Source: Turnera subulata (lineage: Eukaryota > Streptophyta > Magnoliopsida > Malpighiales > Passifloraceae). Taken from it: a stretch of 64,000 nucleotides of DNA. The notes beneath the pieces are model-generated. The model was given only the letters and a program-made list of their open reading frames with translations. It was not told the origin of the DNA and ran no database searches. The stretch spans positions 66,772 to 130,771 of the forward strand of contig JAKUCV010007315.1 of NCBI GenBank assembly GCA_028386065.3. The letters are read 5' to 3'. Shown piece by piece: positions 20,161-31,471 of this stretch (position 1 is the first letter of the stretch; each line of letters opens with the position of its first letter). The translations under genes were made by a program, and so were the position numbers.

Positions 20161-23100
20161 TGTAGAGGCCCGTACCCCAATTAAATAAAAATAAAATTAT
20201 TAAATGAAAAAGAGTTACCAAAATACTCTTGAAACCCGGGGTACAAAAAAACGATGCTTCGGCATACAAACATTTTCCATGAAAATGTATAAACAATGAG
20301 ATGTCATAAAAATAAACGAGATCAACCGGCTTAACCAATAATAAGCCATCACGGCATCACGCCGACATAATATCACAAATCAACTCCGGCTAACTGCCGA
20401 TATAAAGATAAAATACTTATGACATCTCGAGTTATTACACATGCAGCGGAAGATGAAAATAATAATAAAACTCAAGATAGAAAATGTCATGCATATGGCC
20501 CTATGGATCCCACCAAGAGAAAATGCACAACTACCTGCTGAAGTGACTGCGTCTGATCTCCGAGTCGAAGGTATAAGTGAGTCTGCACGCTAACTAAGTC
20601 TGAAAAACAACGGTGGCGATTATGTGAGTCGCCTACTCAGTGAACATTAAAAGTCTAAATATACATGAAAGTGAAGTCATGCTCGTAGGGTGAGTAGCTC
20701 ACGAGCACAAGTACAGCATACAAGCAAATCAGAATCACACACCATCACATAAATGTTTTATTGTATTATAGCTCGTATTGTTTGAGCTCAATGCGTTATC
20801 TTATTGTTATCATTATTATTATTTTTATTATTATGGGCCCTCTACTGTGAGTCAAGTCTCGGTAGCGCATCTGATCAGATCAGGGTGTGAAACCCAAATG
20901 TCGAACCTCAGAAGGGGTAGATTCTGAGGCCAAAAACCACTGAAAACTCTCAAGTGGCCGCTAGCTACCTGAGGGTGCACTCAGACACACCTAACCGGTG
21001 CAAGTCTTCCAGGGGTGCACCTACATCCCCTGGGCATGCTAAACAGCATAATGTGACCCGAGGTACCCAACCCTCCTCGGGGCTACCAACCGACACCACA
21101 GTAGAATTTAGTATTTTATTCTTAATTACATCTTTATATTTCTGTTTGAAGTACATTATGTCTTTCAGGGAAGTGTGTATGTGCCCCTGTAACATCTGGG
21201 CCTTCGGCCCATAACCACATACTATTACGGTTCAGATACATTATGTCTTTCAGGGATGTGTGCACTGTAAGTGTCCCTGTTTCATCCGGGCCTGCGGCCC
21301 ATAACCATACATCATCACAAAAGTGTTTTACATGTTATATTTCATAACAGTTTTTCATGTAGAGATTTAGACATATGAGATCAATCAGGTATATAAATCC
21401 AATCATCGCATGTAGCAAACAAGGCAAGTAAACAAACAAACCACACCAACATGCATTCACAAAACATATATAAAAAGACTTGTAATGTCACCTCAAAATG
21501 CGGTTTATGACTTCTTCCCGATCCGAGTCTACAGCTCCCGAGGTACCTCCCGTGCCTGAATACCGGTACATAATATAATCACCAAACCAATTTTAGAAGT
21601 AAAAACGTGCATGTATGTTAAAGTATGCTCCAATCGTGTAACTCCCGACCCTAACTATCCGATTGTAAGATTTTCGGGTCTAAGTCCATGAGGATATTTT
21701 CTTCTTCATAACTCCAACAATTAAGGGTCTAAGGTTCGTCGGTTTAAGTAAATCAACAAATTCTCGGGCCTAAGGCCCACTAAATCCTTAACCACAAATT
21801 CTGGGCCGTGGGCCCACTTCCTTAAGTCCATATTCACCGATTATGAAATTTGGGCTTCGATCCCGTTCTTGGTGTCCGTGAAATTAATTACCCGTGATTA
21901 GGCCTTAAGTCCGTATTTTAAGTCCATATAAAACATTCTAAACTTACAAATGAGATTATTGGGCTTGGGCCCGGTTTTTCCTAAAACCGTCCTAAAGTCG
22001 TTTCCGAGCCCAAGAGTTGATCGACCTAAAGTTCTATCCGTGTCGGTAGTTTCTCCCGGCCACACACTCTAACTCTCCGCTCTCGGTAATTCATAATTCA
22101 CATAGTACGTAAATAATAATATGCATTTCCATAAAAAAAAATTCAAAACTCATATACAAGACAAAACCGAGACAAACAAGGGATAAATACCGTCTAGGTA
22201 GGAAGTATATGTCGTTGGTCAAAATCCGGGTCTTCGCCGGAAAATTCCCGAGCCCTTGCCGGAACAGTGCTCGCCCGCCGGATTCCGGTCACTTCGCCGG
22301 AAAACACCCAAAGTCACCAGAACGGATCCCAACGCTTCTGCCACAAGTCCCAAAACCATATTCAACACCAACACAACTCAACAAATCACCAAACCATACA
22401 TTCCAACATCCATTAACACAAACCAACACAAAACGAATCGAGGGAGGGCCGGCTGCAGAGGTGCTTACCGGTTTTAGAAAACCTTCACTGTCCAGAAGGA
22501 ACCTGCCAACGCCGGTTCTGCGCAGCCACCGCCCTCCGCCGTCCGAGACAACAACACCGCCACGCACAAGACACCACCACCGTTCGACCTTAACACAAAC
22601 CCGACAACACCCCTACAACCATTAACTACCAACTCCAAACGGAAATGAGTAAGAAGAAGGAGGAGGTAACGATGCTTACCGGACGGGCAGGGGACGGCGA
22701 CGCGACGGAAGGAGTGATGGCCGCGCTCAATTCGTTCCAGCTCGCTCCCTGCCGTGCTTCCAGCAACCAATCGGCGTCGCGCAAGACCGTCCTCGACTCG
22801 TGGCGGTAGCGGCTGGGTGCAGACGACCGAGGCGGCGGAGAGCACGAGGAAGGGAGAAGAAAACGAAGATGGTGTGGTTGGTGGCGGAAGAGAAATGTGG
22901 AGAGAAAATAGAGAACAAGAAAGAAGAAGGGGTTGGAGGATTTGTCGGCTGTTGATGGCGTGATTGGAGGTGGTAGTGGAGGACAAGAACGTTGGAGAGT
23001 ATGACCGTTGGGGCGGCGGCCGAAAGGAAGAAAACGGCAGGAAGAAAAAGAAAGAAGGAGAAGGGAAAAAAAAAAAGAAAGAAAAGGAAGAGAAAAGAGG

Positions 23101-23425
23101 AGGACGACGCGGCTGGGCTTGACCTAGCCAGCCAGACGACGCGTCGTCTGGTCTGGCTTGGTCAACCCGACCGGTTGACTTTTTTTTTTTTTTTACTGAA
23201 ACGACGTAGTTTCAATCGAAACTACTCTAAACCTCTCGTTTCGTCCCGATCTCGAATTCGTTTTCCACGGAACCCGAACTATGAACAATACCGACTTAGA
23301 ATTGACATTCTCATGGCAAAATAATTTATTTCCTCAACTAAAACTCGAAAATACCTCAAGGGTAAAATTGGAATAAATTTCCAAAAATTCCGAAAATCAG
23401 CTTATGAAGAATTCGGGGCGTTACA
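20161..23425 (-). repeat. Long LTR of a Tekay-like Ty3-gypsy element
   Basis: In plus orientation it runs from TGTAGAGGCCCGTACC to GGGGCGTTACA. Read on the minus strand it begins TGTAACGCCCCG, a common chromovirus LTR start. Marks shared in order with the solo LTR at 30839-33500 are CAGCGGAAG (20450 region), TATGGATCC, a GC-rich section (22200-23170) and a T run before the end. The last 235 bp (23191-23425) recur almost unchanged at 25560-25793. The 20161 border is inferred from TG...CA and the abutting SINE; no target duplication was found. Open frames in the GC-rich part (e.g. 22474-22986 minus) look like LTR low-complexity sequence. Confidence 0.75.
21152..21310 (-). repeat. 85-bp tandem duplication inside the gypsy LTR
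   Basis: Units start at 21152 and 21237 with TACATTATGTCTTTCAGGG. Each contains a GGGCC..CGGCCC stem-loop followed by CATAACCA. The two copies differ at several bases. Confidence 0.75.
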
Positions 23426-23475
23426 GTTCTACCCCACTTAAAGAAATTTCGTCCTCGAAATTCAATCATCAAGTC
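23426..23475 (-). other. Gypsy pol C-terminus and polypurine tract remnant
   Basis: The minus strand reads NFEDEIS followed by a short G-rich tract, with the stop codon TAA inside the LTR start TGTAACG. This is the usual chromovirus junction between the pol end and the 3' LTR. It fixes the element orientation (minus). Nothing else of gag-pol is left between here and 25363. Confidence 0.75.
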
Positions 23476-23572
23476 CGTAGGTCCTACCACGATAAACTTC
23501 TGGTGTTCTCTACCAGATGTCCGAACTCATTGCGAGATGTCGCTTATACCCTTAAGCGGTGTTTCTCATGTC

Positions 23573-23579
23573 TATAAAA
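23573..23579 (+). promoter_or_regulatory. TATA box of the 132-residue gene
   Basis: CTATAAAAATC, 34-41 bp upstream of the ATG at 23614. It is consistent with a very short 5' leader. Confidence 0.55.
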
Positions 23580-23613
23580 ATCGAACCTCATAATTGAGAA
23601 CTCACACACTATT

Positions 23614-24012
23614 ATGGACTCACCACTAAGATCTCGTACTACCTCTGACTCAGAGGATAACAGTTACATCGGTGGTAGGGCTTTCCCGACAAGCTCCGAC
23701 GAGGAACCTCCTAAGAAGCGGTTCAAGACCAAGATCATCGGTCTAAAGGAGCATATGGTGATTCCCCCAAGACGGCGAAAGAAGCGTGTAGTCAAGGAAG
23801 GACCTTCTGGTAACAAAGATGCAAAAGATAGGAAAGGCAAGGCAGCCGCTGAGTCCAGCACACCTCTGCAGATAATGAAGCAACTGGATACTTCCCTGAA
23901 GAAGGTCCACACTGCAGTGATGCAAATGGAACTGGCCTACATGGGACTCTCTTCTCAGGTCGCGAATATACAGAAACTTGTAACCGATCTGAAACATCAT
24001 GTAACTCCGTAG
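23614..24012 (+). CDS. Small basic/coiled-coil protein antisense to the gypsy element
   Basis: A 132-residue ORF with its own TATA box, and AATAAA at 24047-24052 about 35 bp after the stop. The N-terminus is Ser/Asp-rich (SDSEDNSYIGG, SSDEEPP). Then follow nuclear-localisation-like basic patches (PPKKRFKTK, RRRKKR). The last 50 residues (LQIMKQLDTSLKKVHTAVMQ to VTDLKHHV) are heptad-like and probably coiled coil. I recognise no family. It lies 834 bp upstream of the next plus-strand gene and may form a pair with it (inference). It may instead be captured host sequence or part of an unrecognised element. Confidence 0.6.
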   Translation: MDSPLRSRTTSDSEDNSYIGGRAFPTSSDEEPPKKRFKTKIIGLKEHMVIPPRRRKKRVVKEGPSGNKDAKDRKGKAAAESSTPLQIMKQLDTSLKKVHTAVMQMELAYMGLSSQVANIQKLVTDLKHHVTP

Positions 24013-24730
24013 AGTGTTTCCCTTTTGTTGTAAAAGTTTCGAAATTAATAAAATAAGCTTTCTTCGTAAATCCAACTCTTATATTACGATATTTCATTTC
24101 AAATAGATTAAATCCAGCAATAAGGTATGAAATTAATCATACGGAAAATTATAAACGAACTAAAACCCGTTTAATCGAGCCAAAACATTAAGAGATTATC
24201 ACAAAGCAAGTTTCCATATTCGGCGTCCTAGATCGATCGTGAACATCCTCGATCCCAAAAACGTAACGTACATAGTTATCGGTGACGTCTGTTAACCTCG
24301 TGATAAAGATCCGTTATCTGGCAAGGCGATGATCACGGGAGCGTCCTGTGTCCCTCGAAAGACACGTTACCCGCTTGTCCACAATTGTCCGTATGAGCCA
24401 AAAACGTCTATCTCGTCTCGCACCGCTCTGCGCTGTCTGACAGCTGTAAGCTTGTTGCATACGCACTCTACTCGAGGTGTGGTCCACACGGTCTAGCCAC
24501 AACGGTCACGGGTGTATGTGACAAAGGATGTAGGAACAAGTCTTAGGGAGACCAATTTGAAGTAGCCCGGGAAATTGAAAATTTTAGGGTAGAGGAAGAC
24601 AGATAACCTCTGGCATTTATTGCCCGAACAACAAACACATAGCGTGTCGAGGCAATAAATGAGGCAACGGTAGAATTCCAAAACGCGGTAATTTGAAATT
24701 CGAACGTAATAACCACGCTCCTCCTAAGGT

Positions 24731-24738
24731 TATAAAAG
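24731..24738 (+). promoter_or_regulatory. TATA box of the fusion ORF
   Basis: TATAAAAG lies 109 bp upstream of the ATG at 24847. The homologous copy at 4414 (minus) also has a TATA-like element upstream, so the promoter arrangement seems shared. Confidence 0.5.
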
Positions 24739-24846
24739 ACGGTAGCATGAGGAGTAAGTTATCCCAAGCATTTTTAAAGCAATCTTACGCCCAGACTAAG
24801 AATCCTCAAAACTCCAGAAAACCAAACACCTATACGCCCAAACACA

Positions 24847-25363
24847 ATGCCTGCCCCATCATCAGTTTTCTTTGTCGAGGGTGCCAACCTTGGCAGAAGG
24901 AACCGGTTGGCCTACAGTATGGTCAATGAACGTGCCGAGGAACTACCAAACGAGCTCGGCAGGATGCCCCGGCTGGTCTTCGTCGACGAGCTATACTCCT
25001 CGCGATTCTTTGTCACCCCAATGGAAGAGGTGATCTACCTGGAGGATCGCGGCACGCTGAGGACATCCTACTACGGATCGGCGAATTCCGTGATGTTTTT
25101 CATCTCTGACAGGCTTCAGGAGTTCAACCTGGAGTCCACTTGCCAGACGGTGGAGCAAGGTGCCTACTACCAGCTTGCGATGACGGCCCAAAGCATACCC
25201 AGAATGACGCGCTTACCACCAACTTGGCCAAAGGTAAGACTGCTGGTTTGGAATTGCAGGGGAGTTGCAAGGCGCGCTCAAGAATTCACACGTACGCTGA
25301 GGGACTTGAAGAACCAGTACAAACCGAATATGGTTCTTCTGACGGAGACTCAATGGCAAGCTC
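24847..25363 (+). CDS. Conserved unknown domain fused to L1-type endonuclease, C-terminus cut at the n
   Basis: ATG at 24847. Residues 1-125 hold the domain shared with the copy at 4414-3731 (GRRNRLAYSM, PRLVFVDELYSSRFFVTPME, YYGSANSVMFFIS). From about residue 130 the endonuclease begins (KVRLLVWNCRGVARR, LRDLKNQYKPNMVLLTETQW) with the Asn and Glu expected in that fold. The reading is open through the fusion point. It is GC-rich at third positions, unlike the AT-rich older copy. The frame is lost at the ambiguous base 25364, after which gypsy LTR sequence starts, so the rest of the protein is missing or unassembled. Plant LINE ORF2 normally starts near the WNCRG motif with a separate ORF1, so this N-terminal extension is unusual. 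Confidence 0.65.
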
Positions 25364-25364
25364 N
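25364..25364. other. Ambiguous base n, probable assembly junction
   Basis: A single n separates the endonuclease frame from gypsy LTR sequence. It may be a collapsed gap of unknown size. Any model crossing it is unsafe. Confidence 0.8.
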
Positions 25365-25793
25365 AAGCCGTTGGCAACGGCGGCTGAGTGGGGATGCAAC
25401 GGGCAGGAAGAAAAGAGGAATGGGAGGAGAGGAGAAGAAAGAAAAAGAAAATGGAAAAGAGGGGAAGAAGGGATCGGGCTAGGGATTGGCCGCCCTGGTG
25501 GACGACTCGTCGTCCGCTTAGGCGCGGTCAACCCCCGCCTGGTCAACTTTTTTTTTTTTTTTTAACTGAAACGACGTAGTTTCAATCGAAACTACTCTAA
25601 ACCTCTCGTTTCGTCCCGATCTCGAATTCGTTTTCCACGGAACAAGAACTATGAACAATACCGACTTAGAATTGACATTCTCATGGCAAAATAATTTATT
25701 TCCTCAACTAAAACTCGAAAATACCTCAAGGGTAAAATCGGAATAAATTTCTGAAAATTCCGAAAATCAAATTATAAAATCCGGGGCGTTACA
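25365..25793 (-). repeat. Partial LTR of the Tekay-like element
   Basis: It matches 23000-23425, almost perfectly over the last 235 bp (ACTGAAACGACGTAGTTTC onward) and more loosely in the purine-rich part before it. It ends CCGGGGCGTTACA at 25793. On the minus strand this is the start of an LTR. If it is the 5' LTR of the element at 20161, the other 2.8 kb are lost at the n. The flank (TGACA) does not match the left flank (TCATC). Confidence 0.7.
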
Positions 25794-25992
25794 TGACAGA
25801 CCTTGCATATCTAATGAGGACGACCTTTCCATACGGACAAAATTAGGCAGAAACTTATCTGCAGAATATATATATCAGCTCATCACAGTTATGAATTAAG
25901 TTTCTGGAATTTGAATGCTTGATTAAATTCATTGTAAATCCTGCTTTCTCAAAAATCAAATTTACTAATATCAATTGAAGGAATTTATGTAC

Positions 25993-26221
25993 TAAAGGAA
26001 TACTAAACTCAACACACAAATAATGTTGTGAATCAACTGCAGATACCGTTGCCCTACCATACTATTATATACTGCATAAGAGATATACACAAGTGTGTAG
26101 TTTACATACAGTGGTATTCTAGTACAGTTAGGTTAGGGTTAGATACAATGCTAACTGGAACGATGAGGGTTATCATTAGGATGAGGATTATCTTTAGGAT
26201 CAGGATTATCATCTACCAACA
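25993..26221 (-). repeat. 3' LTR of the young copia element
   Basis: On the minus strand it starts TGTTGGTAGATGATAATCC and ends ATTCCTTTA. The terminal TA instead of CA is seen in both LTRs. Confidence 0.92.
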
Positions 26222-29200
26222 CTCCCCCGCAAACTGAACCGGGAGTGGAACAGAGATTCAGTTTGGATCTTAACTGCTGAAAGCGTTTCGTTGGCAACGG
26301 TTTTGTGAGGATATCAGCTAGTTGTTCTGCACTCGGAAGATACTGGATTCTCAGCCTCTTTCCTGCAATCTGTTCACGTACAAAGTGATAATCTAGCGAG
26401 ACATGCTTCGTTCTGCGATGCTGGACCGGATTGTGGCAGAGATACGTTGCCCCAATATTATCACACCAAAGTAGTGGGGTGTTGTGCCGAATTCCTAACT
26501 CTCCCAATAGAGATTGTATCCACATGACTTCTGCGGAGCCATCAGCCACTGCTTTGTACTCTGCCTCGGTGGATGATCGCGCAACCGGGCGCTGTTTTCG
26601 TGAAGACCAGAAAATTAAATTTTTGCCGAGAAAGACAAGATAGCCTCCTGTTGACTTCCCATCATCAATACTCCCACCCCAGTCAGCATCCGTGTAGACT
26701 TGGAGAGTGGAGTCCTTGTGCCGATACAATTGCAACCCAGTTAATTGTATTTTTGAGATATCTTAGTCCTCTTCACAGCTTGATAATGCTCATCAGTTGG
26801 TGCCTGCATAAACTGGCTCACGCGATTAACTGCAAAAATAATATCGGGGCGTGTTAGGCCCAAGTACTGCAAAGACCCAACCAGAGTTCGGCATAAAGTT
26901 GGGTCAGAAAATGGACCGCCACTGGCTTTTAAGAGCTTTTTGCTGCTGGACGCAGGTGTCTCCAGGACCTTATAATCTTGCATTCCAGCTTTCTTCAATA
27001 GGTCTGTAATATACTTTCGTTGTGTAAGAAGGATGCCATCTTTTTTTGGAGTTAACTCGATGCCCAGAAAGTAATTGACAGAACCCAAATCACGAATTGA
27101 GAATTCAACCCCCAACTGCGTTATTAAGTCAGCCACAAACTTTGTATTGTTCCCGGTCACCAAGATGTAGTCAACATAGATCAACACATAAGCAATCACG
27201 GGTGACTGCCGATACACCATTAGAGAAGTATCAGAGTTGGAGATGCGGAAGACAAGAGAAATAAGGAAATCACTGAGGCGCTTGTACCAAGCCCTCGGTG
27301 CCTGCTTGAGACCATATAGGGAACGATTTAATTGACAAACATGATTGGGTTTGTCCGCAACCAAGAAACCCTGCTGCTGTGTCATATATACTGCTTCGTC
27401 AAGAACACCATGGAGAAAGGCATTCCTTACATCTAATTGCCTAATTCTCCAATTACATGATACCGCATGGCTTAACACCGTGCGAATTGTTGTTGGTTTG
27501 ATGATGGGACTGAATATTTCAGTGAAGTCAATACCTTCACGCTGGTGGAAGCCTTTAGCAACAAGCCTCGCCTTATATCTTTCCACCGTTCCATCTGCCC
27601 TTTTCTTGACACGATAAACCCACTTATTGCCTACCAAGTTCATGGTTTTCTGATAAGGCACTAATGTCCATGTGTTGTTTCGTAATAATGCATTAATTTC
27701 CTCCTGCATGGCGAGTTGCCAGACTCGATGCTTATTTGCATCAGTGAAGCATGTAGGCTCAGTAACTGGTGTAGGTACCTTTTGTACGGTTTAGTTTGAT
27801 GGGGAGTACCGTTGAACTGGTTTGGGATTGCGTCTAAGTGTCATCTTCGGTATGGGTGGTCGAGGTGTGGGTTCGGGTGATTCTGTAGACGGAGTGGGAA
27901 GGTGAGGTTCATGGATACAAAGGCCAGGGTTGGTTGGGAACAATTCTCGGCGAGAAACAAGCCAGGATGTGCTGGTGGGTGTGGGAAGAATAGGAGTCTG
28001 ATCAGATAAGGGTGTTTGCGTTGAAGAGGACACTGAAGGTACAGGAGATAAGGTAGGACGAGTGGGAGATATAAATGTAGAAGGAATAGAAGATGAAGGA
28101 GGTATAGTAGAACTCAACCTTTTTGCAGTGTCCGGGAAGAAGACGTTTAATGGCACCGTGACCCACTCATCAGAAGAAGGCTGCGACTTGGGTGAAGGAG
28201 GGTGCACAGTTGTATATGGAAAAATATGTTCAAAAAACTTAACATGTCTAGAAATATAGATGCGCTTTGTTAAATAGTTAAGGCAACGATATCCCTTGTG
28301 CAAGGGACTGTAGCCAAGAAACACATAAGGAGAAGAACGAAAAGCAAACTTGTTTTGATTATATGGTCTAAGATATGGAAAACAAAGACAGCCAAACACT
28401 CGCAAAAATTTGTAATCAGAGACCTGTGAAAACAAAAGCTCATGTGGTGATTGATGTTGTAAAACTGGTGTTGGCAACCGGTTGATTAAATACACGGCTG
28501 TTTCTAGAGCATAGTTCCAGTATTGAAACGGGATGCGTGAGGTTGCCATTAATGTTAGCCCGATGTCTACAATATGCCTATGCCTTCGTTCCACAGAGCC
28601 TTGTTGCTCATGTGTATGTGGACATTGAATGCGATGGGTAATGCCACAGTCCCGAAACAATTTATGCAAAGACCTATATTCACCTCCCCAATCACTTTGA
28701 ACACTCTTGATTTTAGTGTTGAAAAATCTTTCGACTTGAGCCTGAAATCGTTGGAAGACACCATAGACATCGGATTTGCGTTTAAGACAATAGAACCATA
28801 TGTACTTGCTGTAATCATCCACAAAAATAACGTAGTATTTGAACCCATCAATGCTAGAATACGGCGAAGGACCCCAGACATCAGTGAAAATTAAATCAAG
28901 AGGTTTATTTGAATAACTTGCAGATGGAGACAAATGAGTTCGGGATAATTTTCCCATTGGACAAAAAACACAGGAACTAGAAACTGAACTGGACGCAACT
29001 GGAATTGAAAAGCAAGAAAATAAAAGTTTTTGTAATTGAAGGTGAGGGTGCCCAAGTCGCCGGTGCCATACTTCTTCTTCCACCCGAGTTACCGAAAAAG
29101 CTTGAGGTCGACTAGAGGGAGAAGAGGAAGGAAAGGTGTAGAGACCACCATTACTCTTGCCTGTAAGTAGGATGTGCTTGTTGGCTCGATCCTTAACAAA

Positions 29201-30529
29201 AAAACAAATTTGGGTGAAACTAAAAAAAGACATCATTGTCCCGAGAAAACTGTTGAACTGAGAGTAAGATTTGGTAATTTTGGGAACATACAGAACATTG
29301 TTAACATGTAAGGTCCGAGAAGAGGAGGGTAAAGAAGAGGTACCTACACCAGCAACGGCGAGTTCATTACCATTGCTAACTTGAACTGTGTCAGAGCCTG
29401 GGTACTCAGCATACTGGTGGAGATTATGTGCATCCGGAGTCACATGGTGACTAGCCCCTGTATCCGGAAACCACTGATCGATAGAATAAGGGTTATAAGG
29501 ATGCGACACAGTATTAACAGAGGCAGATTGATTGCGCTGATAACATGTCTGGGCAATATGTCCCCACTTATTGCAAATCTGACAACGTGGCCGATTGGAG
29601 TCATTACCATGACCAGATCGATTATCATAAGAATGATTGTCATAGAACTGACCACCACGTCCACGACCACGGCCACCACGTCCTCGGCCACGGCCACCAT
29701 GCTGTGAGTTTGGAAAAGACTTCTTGGTAACAACATGAACGGACGGGGCTCCTCCAGGCAGAGGAGATTCCTACGACTTATCAGGAGTAGAAGAATCTAG
29801 AGCAAGAGATTTCAACGGGTCATTATGAAGAAATTCATAACTCATAAGGGCACCCTGCAGTTCTGCAAAAGACATAGGCTCGGGACGAGCAGTAACTGTG
29901 GTAGCAAATGTTTTCAACTCAGGTTGGAGGCCTCGAATTAGACTTATCTGGAAATCAGTAGCAGTCATGGCCTGACCACTGGCAGCAAGTTCGTCAAAAA
30001 GACGCTTGGCCCGGTTCAGATATTGCATAACAGGCTCATCAGGAAGTTGAGTGATCTGCTGCAGGGCTGAGTGAATAGCCATTCGCCGAGCCTGATTAGA
30101 AGAGGCTAAGGAGGACGCCAAGGCGACCCAAGCTTCCTTTGATGTGCACTTGCCAACCACCGTTGGAAAAACCTCCACGGCCAAAGAAGAGGTGATACTG
30201 CTCAATATTGCTTGATCCTGTTGGATCCACAAGGCATACTCCGGATTTGGCTGGGCAACACCGGTATCATCAAGAATAGTTGAAGCCGGGCATGGAAAAG
30301 AACCAGTGACATACCCGAGAACTCCCTGCCCTGCTAAATAAGGTTCAATCTGCACACGCCAAAAGATATAATTATTGTGAGTCAATTTAATTGAAATAGC
30401 ATGGTGTGAGTTACTCAAGGGCTGCACGATAATAGGCTGCAGTGCAGCAGCAGCTGCAGACCCCAAACTGGTTGTTGAACCAGATGAGGCATTTTTGGAA
30501 CCGAAAGCTTTGGGGGAATCAGAAGCCAT
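26151..30529 (-). pseudogene. Copia gag-pol polyprotein, three coding breaks and mutated RT active site
   Basis: Gag starts at ATG 30529. A TAG after TPDKS (29771) interrupts the frame, which then continues through a Gly/Arg-rich stretch, the knuckle CQICNKWGHIAQTC and the protease motif WFPDTGASHHVT. The integrase zinc region WHRRLGHPH follows. A TAA after QRYSPSN (27791) separates the reverse transcriptase. A frameshift near 26750 separates RNase H (YTDADWGG). The polymerase motif reads YVDY instead of YVDD, so the second catalytic aspartate is lost. The last residues read into the 3' LTR. Confidence 0.9.
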
Positions 30530-30600
30530 CAGATCAGAAAAAGTAGGAATCAAGAAAAATTAGGATAGAGAAAGCGGTTAAGCAATTTGCTCCGCTACCA

Positions 30601-30829
30601 TAAAGGAATACTAAACTCAACACACAAATAATGCTGTAAATCAACTGCAGATACCGTTGCCCTGCCATACTATTATATACTGCATAAGAGATATACACAA
30701 GTGTGTAGTTTACATACAGTGGTATTCTAGTACAGTTAGGTTAGGGTTAGATACAATGCTAACTGGAACGATGAGGGTTATCATTAGGATGAGGATTATC
30801 CTTAGGATCAGGATTATCATCTACCAACA
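30601..30829 (-). repeat. 5' LTR of the young copia element
   Basis: Nearly identical to 25993-26221. It is followed on the minus strand by the primer binding site and in plus orientation by the TGTAC duplication. Confidence 0.92.
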
Positions 30830-31471
30830 TGTACATATTGAAACACCCCGACCTGCATTTACCGTACACAGTAAACACGTGCCGGAACTGTAACGACCCA
30901 ACCAAACAACCCCAGCATACAGTGTATATAACAGAAACTCGGGCTCAACAGCCCAAAATAAAACATCAGAAATTTGGCCTTTCGGCCCAACAATAAAACA
31001 TATCACCCGAACCAGGGATCATCTATAACATCATAATCGGCCCAATGGCCCAAAAATAGCAATGTAATGCACAGCGGAAGACTTAATAACTCACAAAGAC
31101 ACTGTATGCGACCTTGATGCAAACTATGGATCCGAGTCATGTCCAAGGGATAACGCCGTAGCCTGTCTGGAATGCATCAAACCTGTACCACAAATAACTC
31201 ATCCTACGGGATGAAAGCCCGCAGGTGAGGGGTGAGTCCGAAGTGCTCACCGACGAAGGATAGACAATCAATATGCAACACTATAATTACTCAAGGTCAA
31301 AATCAAGCCTAACAACCAAACCAACAGACAAGACCTAATACTAGTCCAAGACCAAAAAGACTAAAACAAAAAAATCTAATTTTATCTTTTCGGGCCCCGT
31401 CACGGATAAGCTAGGGGTCAGACCTAGTTCTCAACATATTTCGGGTGTCAGACCAAATCCAAGAGAACCTA

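Larger units (their letters stand above)
25993..30829 (-). mobile_element. Young Ty1-copia element with complete borders
   Basis: Two 229-bp LTRs (25993-26221 and 30601-30829) differ at only about four positions, all transitions. Perfect 5-bp target duplications TGTAC flank it (25988-25992, 30830-30834). On the minus strand the 5' LTR is followed by TGGTAGCGGAGC, a tRNA-Met-like primer site. GCGGGGGAG precedes the 3' LTR. The total of 4837 bp is normal for a small copia. Confidence 0.93.

Noticed and set aside
22474..22986. 170-codon ORF on the minus strand
   Set aside because: It lies in the GC-rich part of the gypsy LTR, has Ser/Pro/Arg low complexity, and no start context or domain. Similar frames occur in the solo LTR at 32410-33234.
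29440..29736. 98-codon minus-strand frame in the young copia
   Set aside because: It is a shadow of the gag knuckle and Gly/Arg-rich region in another frame.
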